This document shows, piece by piece, positions 45,047-52,796 of a stretch of DNA of 64,000 bases. The stretch is from assembly GCA_041161065.1 (NCBI GenBank), contig JBEAVE010000013.1, positions 1 to 64,000 of the forward strand, given 5' to 3'. The stretch's first letter is position 1. The number at the start of each line of letters is the position of its first letter. The notes beneath the pieces were generated by a model, which saw only the letters and a program-made list of their open reading frames with translations, ran no database searches and was not told the DNA's origin. A program made the position numbers and the translations under genes. This stretch comes from DYRG01 sp041161065. GTDB lineage: Bacteria; Pseudomonadota; Gammaproteobacteria; Beggiatoales; Beggiatoaceae.

Positions 45047-45283
45047 ATGTCCAGAGTTTGTGACGTGACCGGCAAGGGCACGACGTTCGGGAACAACGTT
45101 TCCCACGCCAATAATCGGACTTCGCGTCGATTTTTGACCAATTTGCACACCCATCGAATTTGGGTCGCCAGCGAAAACCGTTATGTCAAATTGCGCTTAA
45201 GCACCAAAGGGTTGCGCACCATCGACAAACGCGGCATTGATGTTGTTTTACAAGACTTACGCGCGCAAGGCGTTAAAGTTTAA
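45047..45283 (+). CDS. rpmB: 50S ribosomal protein L28
   Basis: A 78-residue L28: MSRVCDVTGKG, NNVSHANNRTSRRFLTNLH, WVASENRYVKLRLSTKGLRTIDKRG. Good TAGGAG site 7 bases before the ATG. Directly followed by rpmG, the usual pair. The only cysteine (Cys5) leaves a zinc-ribbon unlikely. Confidence 0.97.
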   Translation: MSRVCDVTGKGTTFGNNVSHANNRTSRRFLTNLHTHRIWVASENRYVKLRLSTKGLRTIDKRGIDVVLQDLRAQGVKV

Positions 45284-45295
45284 CGGAGAATTTTT

Positions 45296-45451
45296 ATGCG
45301 TGACAAAATTAAATTGGTTTCTACCGCCGGAACAGGGCATTTCTACACCACCACCAAAAACAAACGCACCACACCTGAAAAATTATCGTTCAAAAAATAC
45401 GATCCTGTCGTGCGCAAACATGTGGATTATAAAGAAGCCAAAATTAAATAA
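45296..45451 (+). CDS. rpmG: 50S ribosomal protein L33
   Basis: A 51-residue L33: MRDKIKLVSTAGTGHFYTTT, then KNKRTTPEKLSFKKYDP and HVDYKEAKIK. Starts 13 bases after the rpmB stop behind a CGGAGAA site. It lacks the cysteine pairs of zinc-binding L33, so it is the zinc-independent form. Confidence 0.96.
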   Translation: MRDKIKLVSTAGTGHFYTTTKNKRTTPEKLSFKKYDPVVRKHVDYKEAKIK

Positions 45452-45486
45452 GTTGTTTTCATTTTTTATCTCCTATATGTGATTTT

Positions 45487-45513
45487 CCCTTCTCAAAAAA
45501 GAAGGGTTTTTTT
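45487..45513 (+). terminator. Terminator of rpmB-rpmG
   Basis: CCCTTCT (45487-45493) pairs with AGAAGGG (45500-45506), followed by seven T residues. Confidence 0.9.
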
Positions 45514-46135
45514 ATGCGCGAAATTCAAAATGAAAATAAGAAAATAACTGTTGAGAACCATTGGGCGTGAAATGAACTTCATCAAATGTTGATAATAATA
45601 CAAACTCATTTCCCATTTCTTTAATCATACTTGTTTTATCATATTGTTTAATAGCCAAACCGCTGCATTTTTCGGGACCGTTTATACCGAATGTTGCAAT
45701 AATAACCTGCGCATTTTTACGCAGTGATTTCTTTAATGTTAAAAGATAACTTGTTCTTTCGTGTTCCTCGATCAAAAAATGAAAAACCGCTCGATCGTGC
45801 CACAAATCAAATAATTCAGGTGATTGAAAGGTTAAAATATCTGCATTATACCATTTCACTTGTTCTGCTTTTTCTCTCAAACGACTCTTTGCATGTTGCA
45901 AGGCTTGTTCAGAAATATCCAACACCGATAGATTAGAAAATTGCGCGTCAATCAAATAATCCACCAATGTCGACGCGCCGCCGCCCACATCAATAATCGA
46001 TTGGGTTTTATCCTTCAAATTATTTCCTATCAATTTAAGCGATTGTTCGGGACAATTTTGATACCAACTAACGTCATGTGGTGAACGGGTTTGATAAACG
46101 TTTTCCCAATGTTTTTTCCTTGCGATGTCTTCCAC
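45512..46135 (-). CDS. Class I SAM-dependent methyltransferase
   Basis: A 207-residue cytoplasmic methyltransferase. The opening KHWENVYQTRSPHDVSWYQ is typical of a subgroup annotated as trans-aconitate-methyltransferase-like. Motif I IIDVGGGASTL (residues about 47-57), VLDISEQAL, WYNADILTF and the ELFDLWHDRAVFHFL segment are present. Substrate unknown. Downstream of rpiA but separated from it by a terminator. Confidence 0.87.
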   Translation of the reverse strand: MEDIARKKHWENVYQTRSPHDVSWYQNCPEQSLKLIGNNLKDKTQSIIDVGGGASTLVDYLIDAQFSNLSVLDISEQALQHAKSRLREKAEQVKWYNADILTFQSPELFDLWHDRAVFHFLIEEHERTSYLLTLKKSLRKNAQVIIATFGINGPEKCSGLAIKQYDKTSMIKEMGNEFVLLSTFDEVHFTPNGSQQLFSYFHFEFRA

Positions 46136-46158
46136 TTTTTGCTCACCTTATTTTTAGG

Positions 46159-46188
46159 AAAATTGGCAAGTTTTGCTCGCCAATTTTT
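46159..46188. terminator. Bidirectional terminator after rpiA
   Basis: AAAATTGGC (46159-46167) pairs perfectly with GCCAATTTT (46179-46187); 8 bases after the rpiA stop on the minus strand. Confidence 0.75.
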
Positions 46189-46195
46189 CCTTTAA

Positions 46196-46852
46196 TCATT
46201 TCAAAATTTTAACGCCACTGTCGCTGCCTAATAATAGAACATCAGCGGGACGTTGGGCAAATAAACCATTTGTTACAACGCCGACGATTTGATTTAACGC
46301 AGTTTCTAATTTGACCGGTTCAGCGATTTGTAATCCGTGTACATCTAAAATAATATTGCCATTATCGGTAACAAAATGTTCTCTCCAAACGGGTCGTCCA
46401 CCTAATTTAACGATTTCTCTAGCAACATAACTTCTTGCCATTGGAATAACTTCAACGGGTAATGGAAAGTTGCCTAACACCTTGACTAATTTACTATCAT
46501 CGGCGATACAAACAAAGGTTTTTGAAACAGCTGCAACGATTTTTTCTCGGGTTAAAGCACCGCCGCCGCCTTTAATTAAATGAAGGTAATGGTTGCTCTC
46601 ATCTGCGCCATCGACATAAATCGAGATTTCATTCACGCTATTCAAATCAAAAACGGGGATATTGTGTGATTTCAAACGTTGCGCCGTTGCTTCAGAACTT
46701 GCAACCGTTCCTTCGATTTTATGTTTAATCGTTGCTAGCGCATCAATGAAATGATTTGCGGTGCTGCCTGTTCCTACGCCAATAATCGTGTCGGGTTTAA
46801 CATATTCTAATGCCGCATACGCGACTTGTTTTTTTTTGTCATCTGCATTCAT
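46196..46852 (-). CDS. rpiA: Ribose-5-phosphate isomerase A
   Basis: Interconverts ribose 5-phosphate and ribulose 5-phosphate. VGTGSTANHFIDAL, SSEATAQRL, YVDGADESN and IKGGGGALTREKIVA are conserved, with the catalytic Glu in LTREK. Length 218 residues, normal for RpiA. Monocistronic, with a terminator behind it. Confidence 0.96.
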   Translation of the reverse strand: MNADDKKKQVAYAALEYVKPDTIIGVGTGSTANHFIDALATIKHKIEGTVASSEATAQRLKSHNIPVFDLNSVNEISIYVDGADESNHYLHLIKGGGGALTREKIVAAVSKTFVCIADDSKLVKVLGNFPLPVEVIPMARSYVAREIVKLGGRPVWREHFVTDNGNIILDVHGLQIAEPVKLETALNQIVGVVTNGLFAQRPADVLLLGSDSGVKILK

Positions 46853-46993
46853 TAATGGAATTTCCTATGGTTATTTTGTGAGGTAATTTTAAGTGATTTT
46901 TGAGAACGAGTTGCTTAAAAAATTCAAGGGTATTTTTAGCTATATAGAAAAAGAACAAACTGCAAAACAATAAACCCTTTAGAAGATCGCATT

Positions 46994-47022
46994 TTACACA
47001 GCAAAGCAAAGGGCACTATAAT
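46994..47022 (+). promoter_or_regulatory. Sigma-70 promoter of the LRR gene
   Basis: TTACAC (46994-46999), a 17-base spacer and a perfect TATAAT (47017-47022) lie 62 bases before the ATG. Confidence 0.65.
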
Positions 47023-47084
47023 GTAGCGCGTCGGGAAATGTCAAATAACCGCTAATTTGAAATGCAACAAATAGGGGATTAAAA

Positions 47085-49301
47085 ATGATACGTCAAATGT
47101 GGATAATGTTAGGGGTCGCGCTGTCGATGTATCCTGCAACCAGTTGGGGATTGTGTTATTACCTGATAGATCAAGCAGGTAACGTGCAATCGTCCATTTA
47201 TCCGCCGTATGATTTGAGTTATCCCGTCGACCAATTATCGCCCGCCGAACGCGCTCAACGGGCTCAACGCGGGCATTTGGTGATCGGCGCGCGCGTCCCT
47301 ACTTGCGGAACAACGCCGTTTCCACAACCCAAAATCGTTAAAACACAACCTGTTGATTCTAATAAGAAAATCGATAATACAACCACCGCTCAAAACGCTC
47401 CACCTCTTAAAAAACCACTCACACCAACCGAAATTCAAGAAGCCACGAAAAAACCAATCGAAGTGGTACAAAAGGATAAGAAAAGTATTGCTCAACAAGC
47501 ACTTGATACCGTTATAGCCGTTAATAGAGAAGCAACCCAAGCAATTGCAGGAGCGATTTTAGGAGAAGAACTTGCTCAAAAAATAAAACCCCAATCACCC
47601 ATTAAAGAAATTACACCCATTAAAAGAGCAGATTCTTATGAAGGAACTTACTCAACAGAACCCAAAAAGGTTGAAACGCCTAAAACTGAAGAAAAACCCG
47701 TTTCAAAACCCGTTAAACAAACTTCCGGAGAAACCCAACCCGCTGTTTCAAAAACTGCCGCAAAAACAGAGCAACCTGTTCAAACACCCGCTGTTGCAAA
47801 AGTAGAAACATCGCCTCAAACAAAATCCTTGAAAATTACCGAACAAATGGCAATACAAACCTTGCAAGCAATCGATGAATCTTTGAGCAAACGCGACATG
47901 GTTTCTTATCGCAAACATTTGGCAGATTCTTTAGAGGTTGGTGAATTAAGAGGAGGCGGTAAATCTAAAATGCAAGTGCTTACCGCACAGGCTTATAGCA
48001 AACAATTGGAACAAGCCTTATCAAAAATTGCTCGCTATGAATTAAAACATCATAATCCAAAAATTACGATCAATGGTGAGAAAGATCAAGCCGTTGTTCA
48101 TTCTGAAGTGCGGGTGCGTTTGGAGTTTCAAGATGCATTAGAAACGAGTAAAACATACGGTGAAATTACAACCTTTAATTTGGTGAAAGATCAATTGCTT
48201 TTAAGCCGTTTGGAAGTGTTGGCAAATTCGGGTAAATCCTCAAAAGCACCCACCATTTTAGTTTCTCCGCCGTCCGACCAAAAAACACTGGAAACTCAAT
48301 CGACTATTTGTAACGATGTTAAAGAAATCTCTCATGCAGAATGCCAATCTCTCGTTGAATTATACGAAACAACTGGGGGAGAAAAATGGAAGAACCGCAA
48401 AAATTGGCTAAAAACAAAAACACCTTGCCAATGGATTGGTGTAACGTGTGAAAATAATTCTGTTGTAAGTTTGAAATTGAGTAAAAACAAATTAAGTGGA
48501 ACAATGCCTAAATTGAATGGTTTAGTGGCGTTGAGAACATTGGATTTGTCCAGAAATAATTTAATCGGTACATTACCGCCTTTGAATGTTTTTTCCCAAT
48601 TACAAGTTTTATCGCTCGACAATAATAATTTGTCTGGAAAATTACCCGATATAAGTCAATTGAAAAATATCCAAACAATTGAATTACAAAAGAACCAATT
48701 GACGGGTAATTTACCTAATTTGGATAGCTTATTAGAACTAGAAGAACTTAACTTAAGTGACAATCAATTTGTGGGCGAATTACCCAGTTTGAAAAAGATG
48801 AACAAATTGCAAAAACTTGCGATTTATAATAACCAATTAACCGGTAATTTGCCTGCATTAGATCAATTGGTTAGTTTGAAATCTATGCACTTATCGGGTA
48901 ATCATTTGACGGGACAAATCCCTGACGTGAGCAATTTGCTGCAATTGGAGTCGTTGAATTTAAGCGTTAATCAATTATCGGGTTCTTTGCCGACAGGCTT
49001 AAACAAGTTGCTCAATTTGAAATGGTTGCAACTGGAGAGCAATCAGCTAAGTGGTAGAATACCTGATTTGCGCGATTTGCATAAATTACACATTTTAAGA
49101 TTGCAGAACAACCAACTGTGCGGAGAAATCCCTGAAGGGTTAAGATTAAGTGGTTTGAAAGATGTGGATAGTGAATTACAAATTGAGAACAACCATTTAA
49201 CCGCGACAAATCAAACTTTGCTCAGTTTTTTAGAAAGTAAAATTGCGAATTGGCAAACAACCCAGAAACCACAAAACTGTGAAACTACGCCAACTCAATG
49301 A
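47085..49301 (+). CDS. Secreted plant-type leucine-rich-repeat protein
   Basis: A 738-residue exported protein. Signal peptide (MIRQMWIMLGVALSMYPATSWG) and a short YYLIDQAGNVQSSIYPPYDL domain (DUF4124-like appearance) are followed by a Pro/Lys/Thr linker (about 85-250) and an NTF2/SnoaL-like domain (about 255-375: MAIQTLQAIDESLSKRDMVSY). The C-terminal third starts with the capping motif ELYETTGGEKWKNRKNW and CQWIGVTC, then ten repeats of 23-24 residues on the pattern LxxLxLxxNxLxGxLP, as in plant receptor LRRs. Likely a surface or periplasmic binding protein. Convergent overlap of 17 bases with the next gene. Confidence 0.85.
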   Translation: MIRQMWIMLGVALSMYPATSWGLCYYLIDQAGNVQSSIYPPYDLSYPVDQLSPAERAQRAQRGHLVIGARVPTCGTTPFPQPKIVKTQPVDSNKKIDNTTTAQNAPPLKKPLTPTEIQEATKKPIEVVQKDKKSIAQQALDTVIAVNREATQAIAGAILGEELAQKIKPQSPIKEITPIKRADSYEGTYSTEPKKVETPKTEEKPVSKPVKQTSGETQPAVSKTAAKTEQPVQTPAVAKVETSPQTKSLKITEQMAIQTLQAIDESLSKRDMVSYRKHLADSLEVGELRGGGKSKMQVLTAQAYSKQLEQALSKIARYELKHHNPKITINGEKDQAVVHSEVRVRLEFQDALETSKTYGEITTFNLVKDQLLLSRLEVLANSGKSSKAPTILVSPPSDQKTLETQSTICNDVKEISHAECQSLVELYETTGGEKWKNRKNWLKTKTPCQWIGVTCENNSVVSLKLSKNKLSGTMPKLNGLVALRTLDLSRNNLIGTLPPLNVFSQLQVLSLDNNNLSGKLPDISQLKNIQTIELQKNQLTGNLPNLDSLLELEELNLSDNQFVGELPSLKKMNKLQKLAIYNNQLTGNLPALDQLVSLKSMHLSGNHLTGQIPDVSNLLQLESLNLSVNQLSGSLPTGLNKLLNLKWLQLESNQLSGRIPDLRDLHKLHILRLQNNQLCGEIPEGLRLSGLKDVDSELQIENNHLTATNQTLLSFLESKIANWQTTQKPQNCETTPTQ

Positions 49302-50199
49302 TAGAACCTTCTCTTGCGAGATGACATTGCAACGGCGCGCCTTTTTCTTGAATTAAACGCAGTGCATCACGGTGCAAATCTTCCATTTTATCGTCGTGAT
49401 AAGCGGGATCAACGTGAAATAAATACAAATGTTTCACGCCTGCTTCGATGGCATAATCAACGGTATCTAAATAACACGAATGTCCCCAGCCCCGTTTCTT
49501 TTGATAATCGGCGGGGGTATATTGGGCATCGTGAATAAAAATATCGACATCTTTCAAGAAATTAAGAGCGTTTTGACGTTCTTCAACGAGCATTGCATTT
49601 AATATTTCAAGTTCTTCAGGGTCTAATTCTGCGGCGCGTTGTTTGAGGTTTTGTTCGATGAAATAAAGTTCATTATCTGAAACATAAACAATGCTTTTAT
49701 CTGCCACGTCAATTCGATAGCCAAAAGTTGTGCCCGGATGGTGAACGTTAAAGGGTGTAATTTTGAAATCGTGCCATTCTAATTGATTATTTGAATTGAG
49801 TTCTAAATAACGGGTTTCTGCCATCCACGTTTCTAGTTCAACAGGAAAATACGGATTTTGCATTTGTCCGCCCAATGATTTTTCTATGTCTTTACCGTTT
49901 TGGCTGGGACCAAAGAAATTCACCTTCCAACCCGGTACAAATGCGGGAACAAAAAAGGGTAAGCCAGAAATATGATCCCAGTGGTAATGCGTCATTAAAA
50001 TGGTAACTTCACGAATAGCCGTTTGCGCCATTAAAGCATTACCGAGCGGGATAATGCCCGTTCCACCATCACAAACGAGGACGTTGTTATGATAATTGAT
50101 TTCTACGCAGGAGGTATTTCCACCGACTTTGAGGTGAGAACTGAAAGGAGCAGGGTAAGAACCGCGCACGCCCCAGAAACGTAAATAAGGCTTATTCAT
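49285..50199 (-). CDS. MBL-fold metallo-hydrolase
   Basis: A 304-residue metallo-beta-lactamase-fold hydrolase without a signal peptide. The metal motif THYHWDH gives His71, His73, Asp75 and His76; other ligands are in NVHHPG, VYVSDNE and the late FHVDPAYHDD. The opening RFWGVRGSYP is typical of a group often linked to two-component genes. It overlaps the preceding single-domain response regulator by ATGA, suggesting the regulator controls or partners it. Substrate unknown; phosphodiester or nucleotide is plausible. Confidence 0.85.
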   Translation of the reverse strand: MNKPYLRFWGVRGSYPAPFSSHLKVGGNTSCVEINYHNNVLVCDGGTGIIPLGNALMAQTAIREVTILMTHYHWDHISGLPFFVPAFVPGWKVNFFGPSQNGKDIEKSLGGQMQNPYFPVELETWMAETRYLELNSNNQLEWHDFKITPFNVHHPGTTFGYRIDVADKSIVYVSDNELYFIEQNLKQRAAELDPEELEILNAMLVEERQNALNFLKDVDIFIHDAQYTPADYQKKRGWGHSCYLDTVDYAIEAGVKHLYLFHVDPAYHDDKMEDLHRDALRLIQEKGAPLQCHLAREGSIIELA

Positions 50200-50594
50200 A
50201 GGAGTTCTTGCGGGGTAGTTTTGGCGTATTTCAATACGAGATCACGAATTTCTTTGAATTTGATGGGCTTGATCATAAATTCTAACGCCCCCAATTGTTT
50301 TGCAACCCCGCGATCTTGCATATAATCTTTTGATGTAACCATAATAACTGGGGTTTGTGTTTGCAGAGGAATATCGCGCAATTTTTTGAGAAATGTCAAA
50401 CCGTCCATGCCCGGCATAACAATATCCAAAAACAATAAATCGGGTGCATTTTCAGAGAGATACGGCAACGCAGCAGCGGGAGAAGAAAATCCCACGAAAT
50501 GCACGGCTAGTTTTTGCAAACTAATCCGATAGACCCCAATAGAAGTTGGACTGTCATCCACCACAACGATGGTTGGCATTTTCCCTGTTGTCAT
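50196..50594 (-). CDS. Single-domain response regulator
   Basis: A 132-residue receiver domain without output domain. Acidic pocket DD (13-14), phospho-acceptor Asp57 in LFLDIVMPGMDG, Thr in MVTSKD and Lys in MIKPIK are all present. CheY-like in design. Couples translationally to the MBL hydrolase (ATGA). No cognate kinase adjacent. Confidence 0.9.
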   Translation of the reverse strand: MTTGKMPTIVVVDDSPTSIGVYRISLQKLAVHFVGFSSPAAALPYLSENAPDLLFLDIVMPGMDGLTFLKKLRDIPLQTQTPVIMVTSKDYMQDRGVAKQLGALEFMIKPIKFKEIRDLVLKYAKTTPQELL

Positions 50595-50636
50595 TTGATG
50601 AGAACCCTGTGGGGTACAAAAAAACGCCTAAATGAA

Positions 50637-50710
50637 TGGTGCCCCGAGAGGGAATCGAACCCCCGACTGATGATTACAAGTCAACTGTTATACCATTTAA
50701 CTACCAGGGC
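50637..50710 (-). tRNA. tRNA-Thr (anticodon TGT)
   Basis: The minus strand folds as a 74-base cloverleaf: acceptor GCCCTGG with TCGGGGC, anticodon loop CTTGTAA with TGT at 50676-50678, T arm GGGGG-TTCGATT-CCCTC, discriminator A and encoded CCA. The D arm is GTTAAATGGTATAAC. One U-U mismatch is in the anticodon stem. Confidence 0.92.
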
Positions 50711-50739
50711 TTTTGTTTCGTGCTGAACAAAGTGAGCCT

Positions 50740-50768
50740 ATTTTAGGCTATTTTGCGAAATAACGCAA
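50740..50768 (-). promoter_or_regulatory. Promoter of tRNA-Thr
   Basis: On the minus strand TTGCGT, a 17-base spacer and TAAAAT lie 30 bases upstream of the tRNA. The segment also contains a short hairpin (AGCCTA/TAGGCT) that may end the SPOR gene transcript. Confidence 0.5.
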
Positions 50769-50769
50769 T

Positions 50770-51972
50770 TTATTCACACGCGATGGTCTGCGGTTTTGGT
50801 ACTTTAAATGTGCTAGAAAAATCTTCCAAAATGGATTTTTGCGCGGTTTTTGCCTCGATCTTCAAACGAAACACCGAAACCTCCAAATATCGATCTTGCA
50901 CCTTTAATCCGTGAAATCCTTTTTTCTTCAATTCATTCAAACGGTTCTGTAAAGTCTTTTCTGAACGGAACGTGCCAAGATTAATTAAATAACCGCCTTT
51001 TTCATTTCGAACCAACGCATAGCCTTTTACTTTTTTAGCCGCCAGTTTTTTTGATAATTTTTTCGCCACACTTTGATTAGCAGCGGGCAAATAAATCACG
51101 CGCCCCGATTTCACACGATTTTTCCAATCTTTTACCTTTGAGGTAACTTTTTGTTTTTCTAACCATTGCCGAGCCTTATTTGCATCAGTTTTTTTCTCAT
51201 AAATCCCTGAATAAAAACATTTTTTATCGTCTTCAGAATCTGTTTTGTTGTGATTATCTTCTTTTTTGGGATCAATCTTTTTATCCGATACGAGCGAGGT
51301 TTTTTTAGTCGGTGCAGAAAGAGTCGATTTGCTTTCAGTTGGCATTTCTACCAATTTCACGGGTTCGACATTTTTCTCTATCGCGGACGGGATTTGAACG
51401 GATTTAGTTTCTTCAAGTGATTTGGGTAAGGTATCAGAGATTTGTTGTGTTTTCTCGAGAGTTTTTGGTGATTCAGCGATTTTATCGGTTTTTTCCAACT
51501 TTTCTACAGGTTTCGCCGCATCGACTGTTTTACTGCCAGAAGAAGATTCGGTGGCTTTTTGATCGGCGGGAATAATGGTGGTCGGGGGCGTTGTAACTGC
51601 TTGATCTATCGTCGTTGTCATTCGATCGGCTTCGGTTTTAAGGTCTTTTAGAACCTCAAACGCCTGAGATGCCATTTTTATCGGATCATTATTTGTTGCC
51701 GTATCCATTTGAGCCAGCGCAACCTCTTGAGTTGCCTGTATTTCTGAAATAGTTTCCGTATTTTCAGCATTAGGGTTTTCTGGTATTTTTGGTGAATCGA
51801 TTGAGGCGGTTGTGTGGGGCGATTCCGCCTTGATTTCTTTGACTAATTTTAATTGCGGAACGTCTTGTGGCAATGGCATTAGATCGAATTGTGCGGGTGT
51901 TTGGATTATTTCTTCATGAAAGTAGAAAAATCCCACGTTTGCGACAATTAATAGTAAAGCAATAAATTTCAT
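50770..51972 (-). CDS. SPOR-domain protein
   Basis: A 400-residue protein with an N-terminal membrane anchor or signal (IALLLIVANVGFFYF), a long Lys/Thr/Glu-rich low-complexity region (about 40-250) and a C-terminal SPOR-like domain (YALVRNEKGGYLINLGTFRS, LQNRLNELKKKGF). A second short repeat of the same kind (KCFYSGIYEKKTDANKARQWLEKQ) lies at about 253-280. SPOR domains bind denuded glycan at the division site. Located directly after coaX, overlapping it by 4 bases, a common gammaproteobacterial pair. Confidence 0.82.
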   Translation of the reverse strand: MKFIALLLIVANVGFFYFHEEIIQTPAQFDLMPLPQDVPQLKLVKEIKAESPHTTASIDSPKIPENPNAENTETISEIQATQEVALAQMDTATNNDPIKMASQAFEVLKDLKTEADRMTTTIDQAVTTPPTTIIPADQKATESSSGSKTVDAAKPVEKLEKTDKIAESPKTLEKTQQISDTLPKSLEETKSVQIPSAIEKNVEPVKLVEMPTESKSTLSAPTKKTSLVSDKKIDPKKEDNHNKTDSEDDKKCFYSGIYEKKTDANKARQWLEKQKVTSKVKDWKNRVKSGRVIYLPAANQSVAKKLSKKLAAKKVKGYALVRNEKGGYLINLGTFRSEKTLQNRLNELKKKGFHGLKVQDRYLEVSVFRLKIEAKTAQKSILEDFSSTFKVPKPQTIACE

Positions 51973-52706
51973 AATTGGTTATCGTCCGCCCAGCGGGCAA
52001 GTCCTTGAAAAATCAAATCAGGCGCGTGCAAATACTCACATTCTAAATACGGAATGATAAAAGGCGCATCGCCGCCACTCAAAATTACTTTTGCTTGATG
52101 CGCCGCCGCAATTTTTTCAATGCAACCCGCAATCGCGTAAATTGTACCTAAAGCAATGCCCTCTTGGGTATTTTTTGCGATACTTAAACCACTAAATAAT
52201 TGATTAAATTGGATATTTTGTAATGCTGCTGTTTTTTGCGTCAATGCCTCGCGAGACGTTTGTAAACCCGCTAAAATCATTCCGCCTAAATGTAACCCAT
52301 TGATTTGTAAAATATCTACGGTCACTGCCGTCCCACAATCCACCACGCATAAATTTTTTGACAAATAGGGAATTGACCCAATTAACGCCAACCACCGATC
52401 AACGCCTAACACACAAGGATCAGTGTAACCATTTGTAATACCAGTGTTTTTTTGAGTAGTTTGGGCAAAAATTGGCGATATATTCCATTTTTCTTCACAC
52501 CATGTTATTAAAAGATCATTTAAACTTTGCTTTCCAACATTTGAAATATACACATTTGATGGTGTTACTAAATCCCCCCAAAATTCATCTAAAATACCAG
52601 TAAAATCAATTGATTGGTAATTGATTGCTTGTATGGAAGATAAAATATTTTTCTCACAGTGCGCCCATTTGAGGCGACTATTGCCGACATCTACAAAAAG
52701 TTTCAT
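51969..52706 (-). CDS. coaX: Type III pantothenate kinase
   Basis: First step of coenzyme A synthesis. An ASKHA-fold kinase of 245 residues with MKLFVDVGNSRLKWA at the N-terminus, VLGVDRWLALIGS, VVDCGTAVTVD, HLGGMILAG and ILSGGDAPF. ATG at 52706 gives the family start; the frame runs further upstream without character. No adjacent birA, which often precedes coaX. Confidence 0.92.
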   Translation of the reverse strand: MKLFVDVGNSRLKWAHCEKNILSSIQAINYQSIDFTGILDEFWGDLVTPSNVYISNVGKQSLNDLLITWCEEKWNISPIFAQTTQKNTGITNGYTDPCVLGVDRWLALIGSIPYLSKNLCVVDCGTAVTVDILQINGLHLGGMILAGLQTSREALTQKTAALQNIQFNQLFSGLSIAKNTQEGIALGTIYAIAGCIEKIAAAHQAKVILSGGDAPFIIPYLECEYLHAPDLIFQGLARWADDNQL

Positions 52707-52729
52707 GGGACTTATTTTAACAAGGATTT

Positions 52730-52779
52730 GCACAAATGAGCGGATTAGTAGCAGAAATAATCGTTTCAACAATTTGTGC
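52730..52779. repeat. Short inverted repeat upstream of coaX
   Basis: GCACAAAT (52730-52737) and ATTTGTGC (52772-52779) are perfect inverted copies around 34 bases. Possibly a transcript hairpin between the LVIVD gene and coaX. No function evident. Confidence 0.3.
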
Positions 52780-52796
52780 TCATCTTTTTTTAGGAA

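Noticed and set aside
50637..50710. Integrated element at tRNA-Thr
   Set aside because: No repeated tRNA 3' end or integrase gene nearby.
50514..50726. Protein-coding frame across the tRNA
   Set aside because: It reads through tRNA-Thr antisense; a classic spurious frame.
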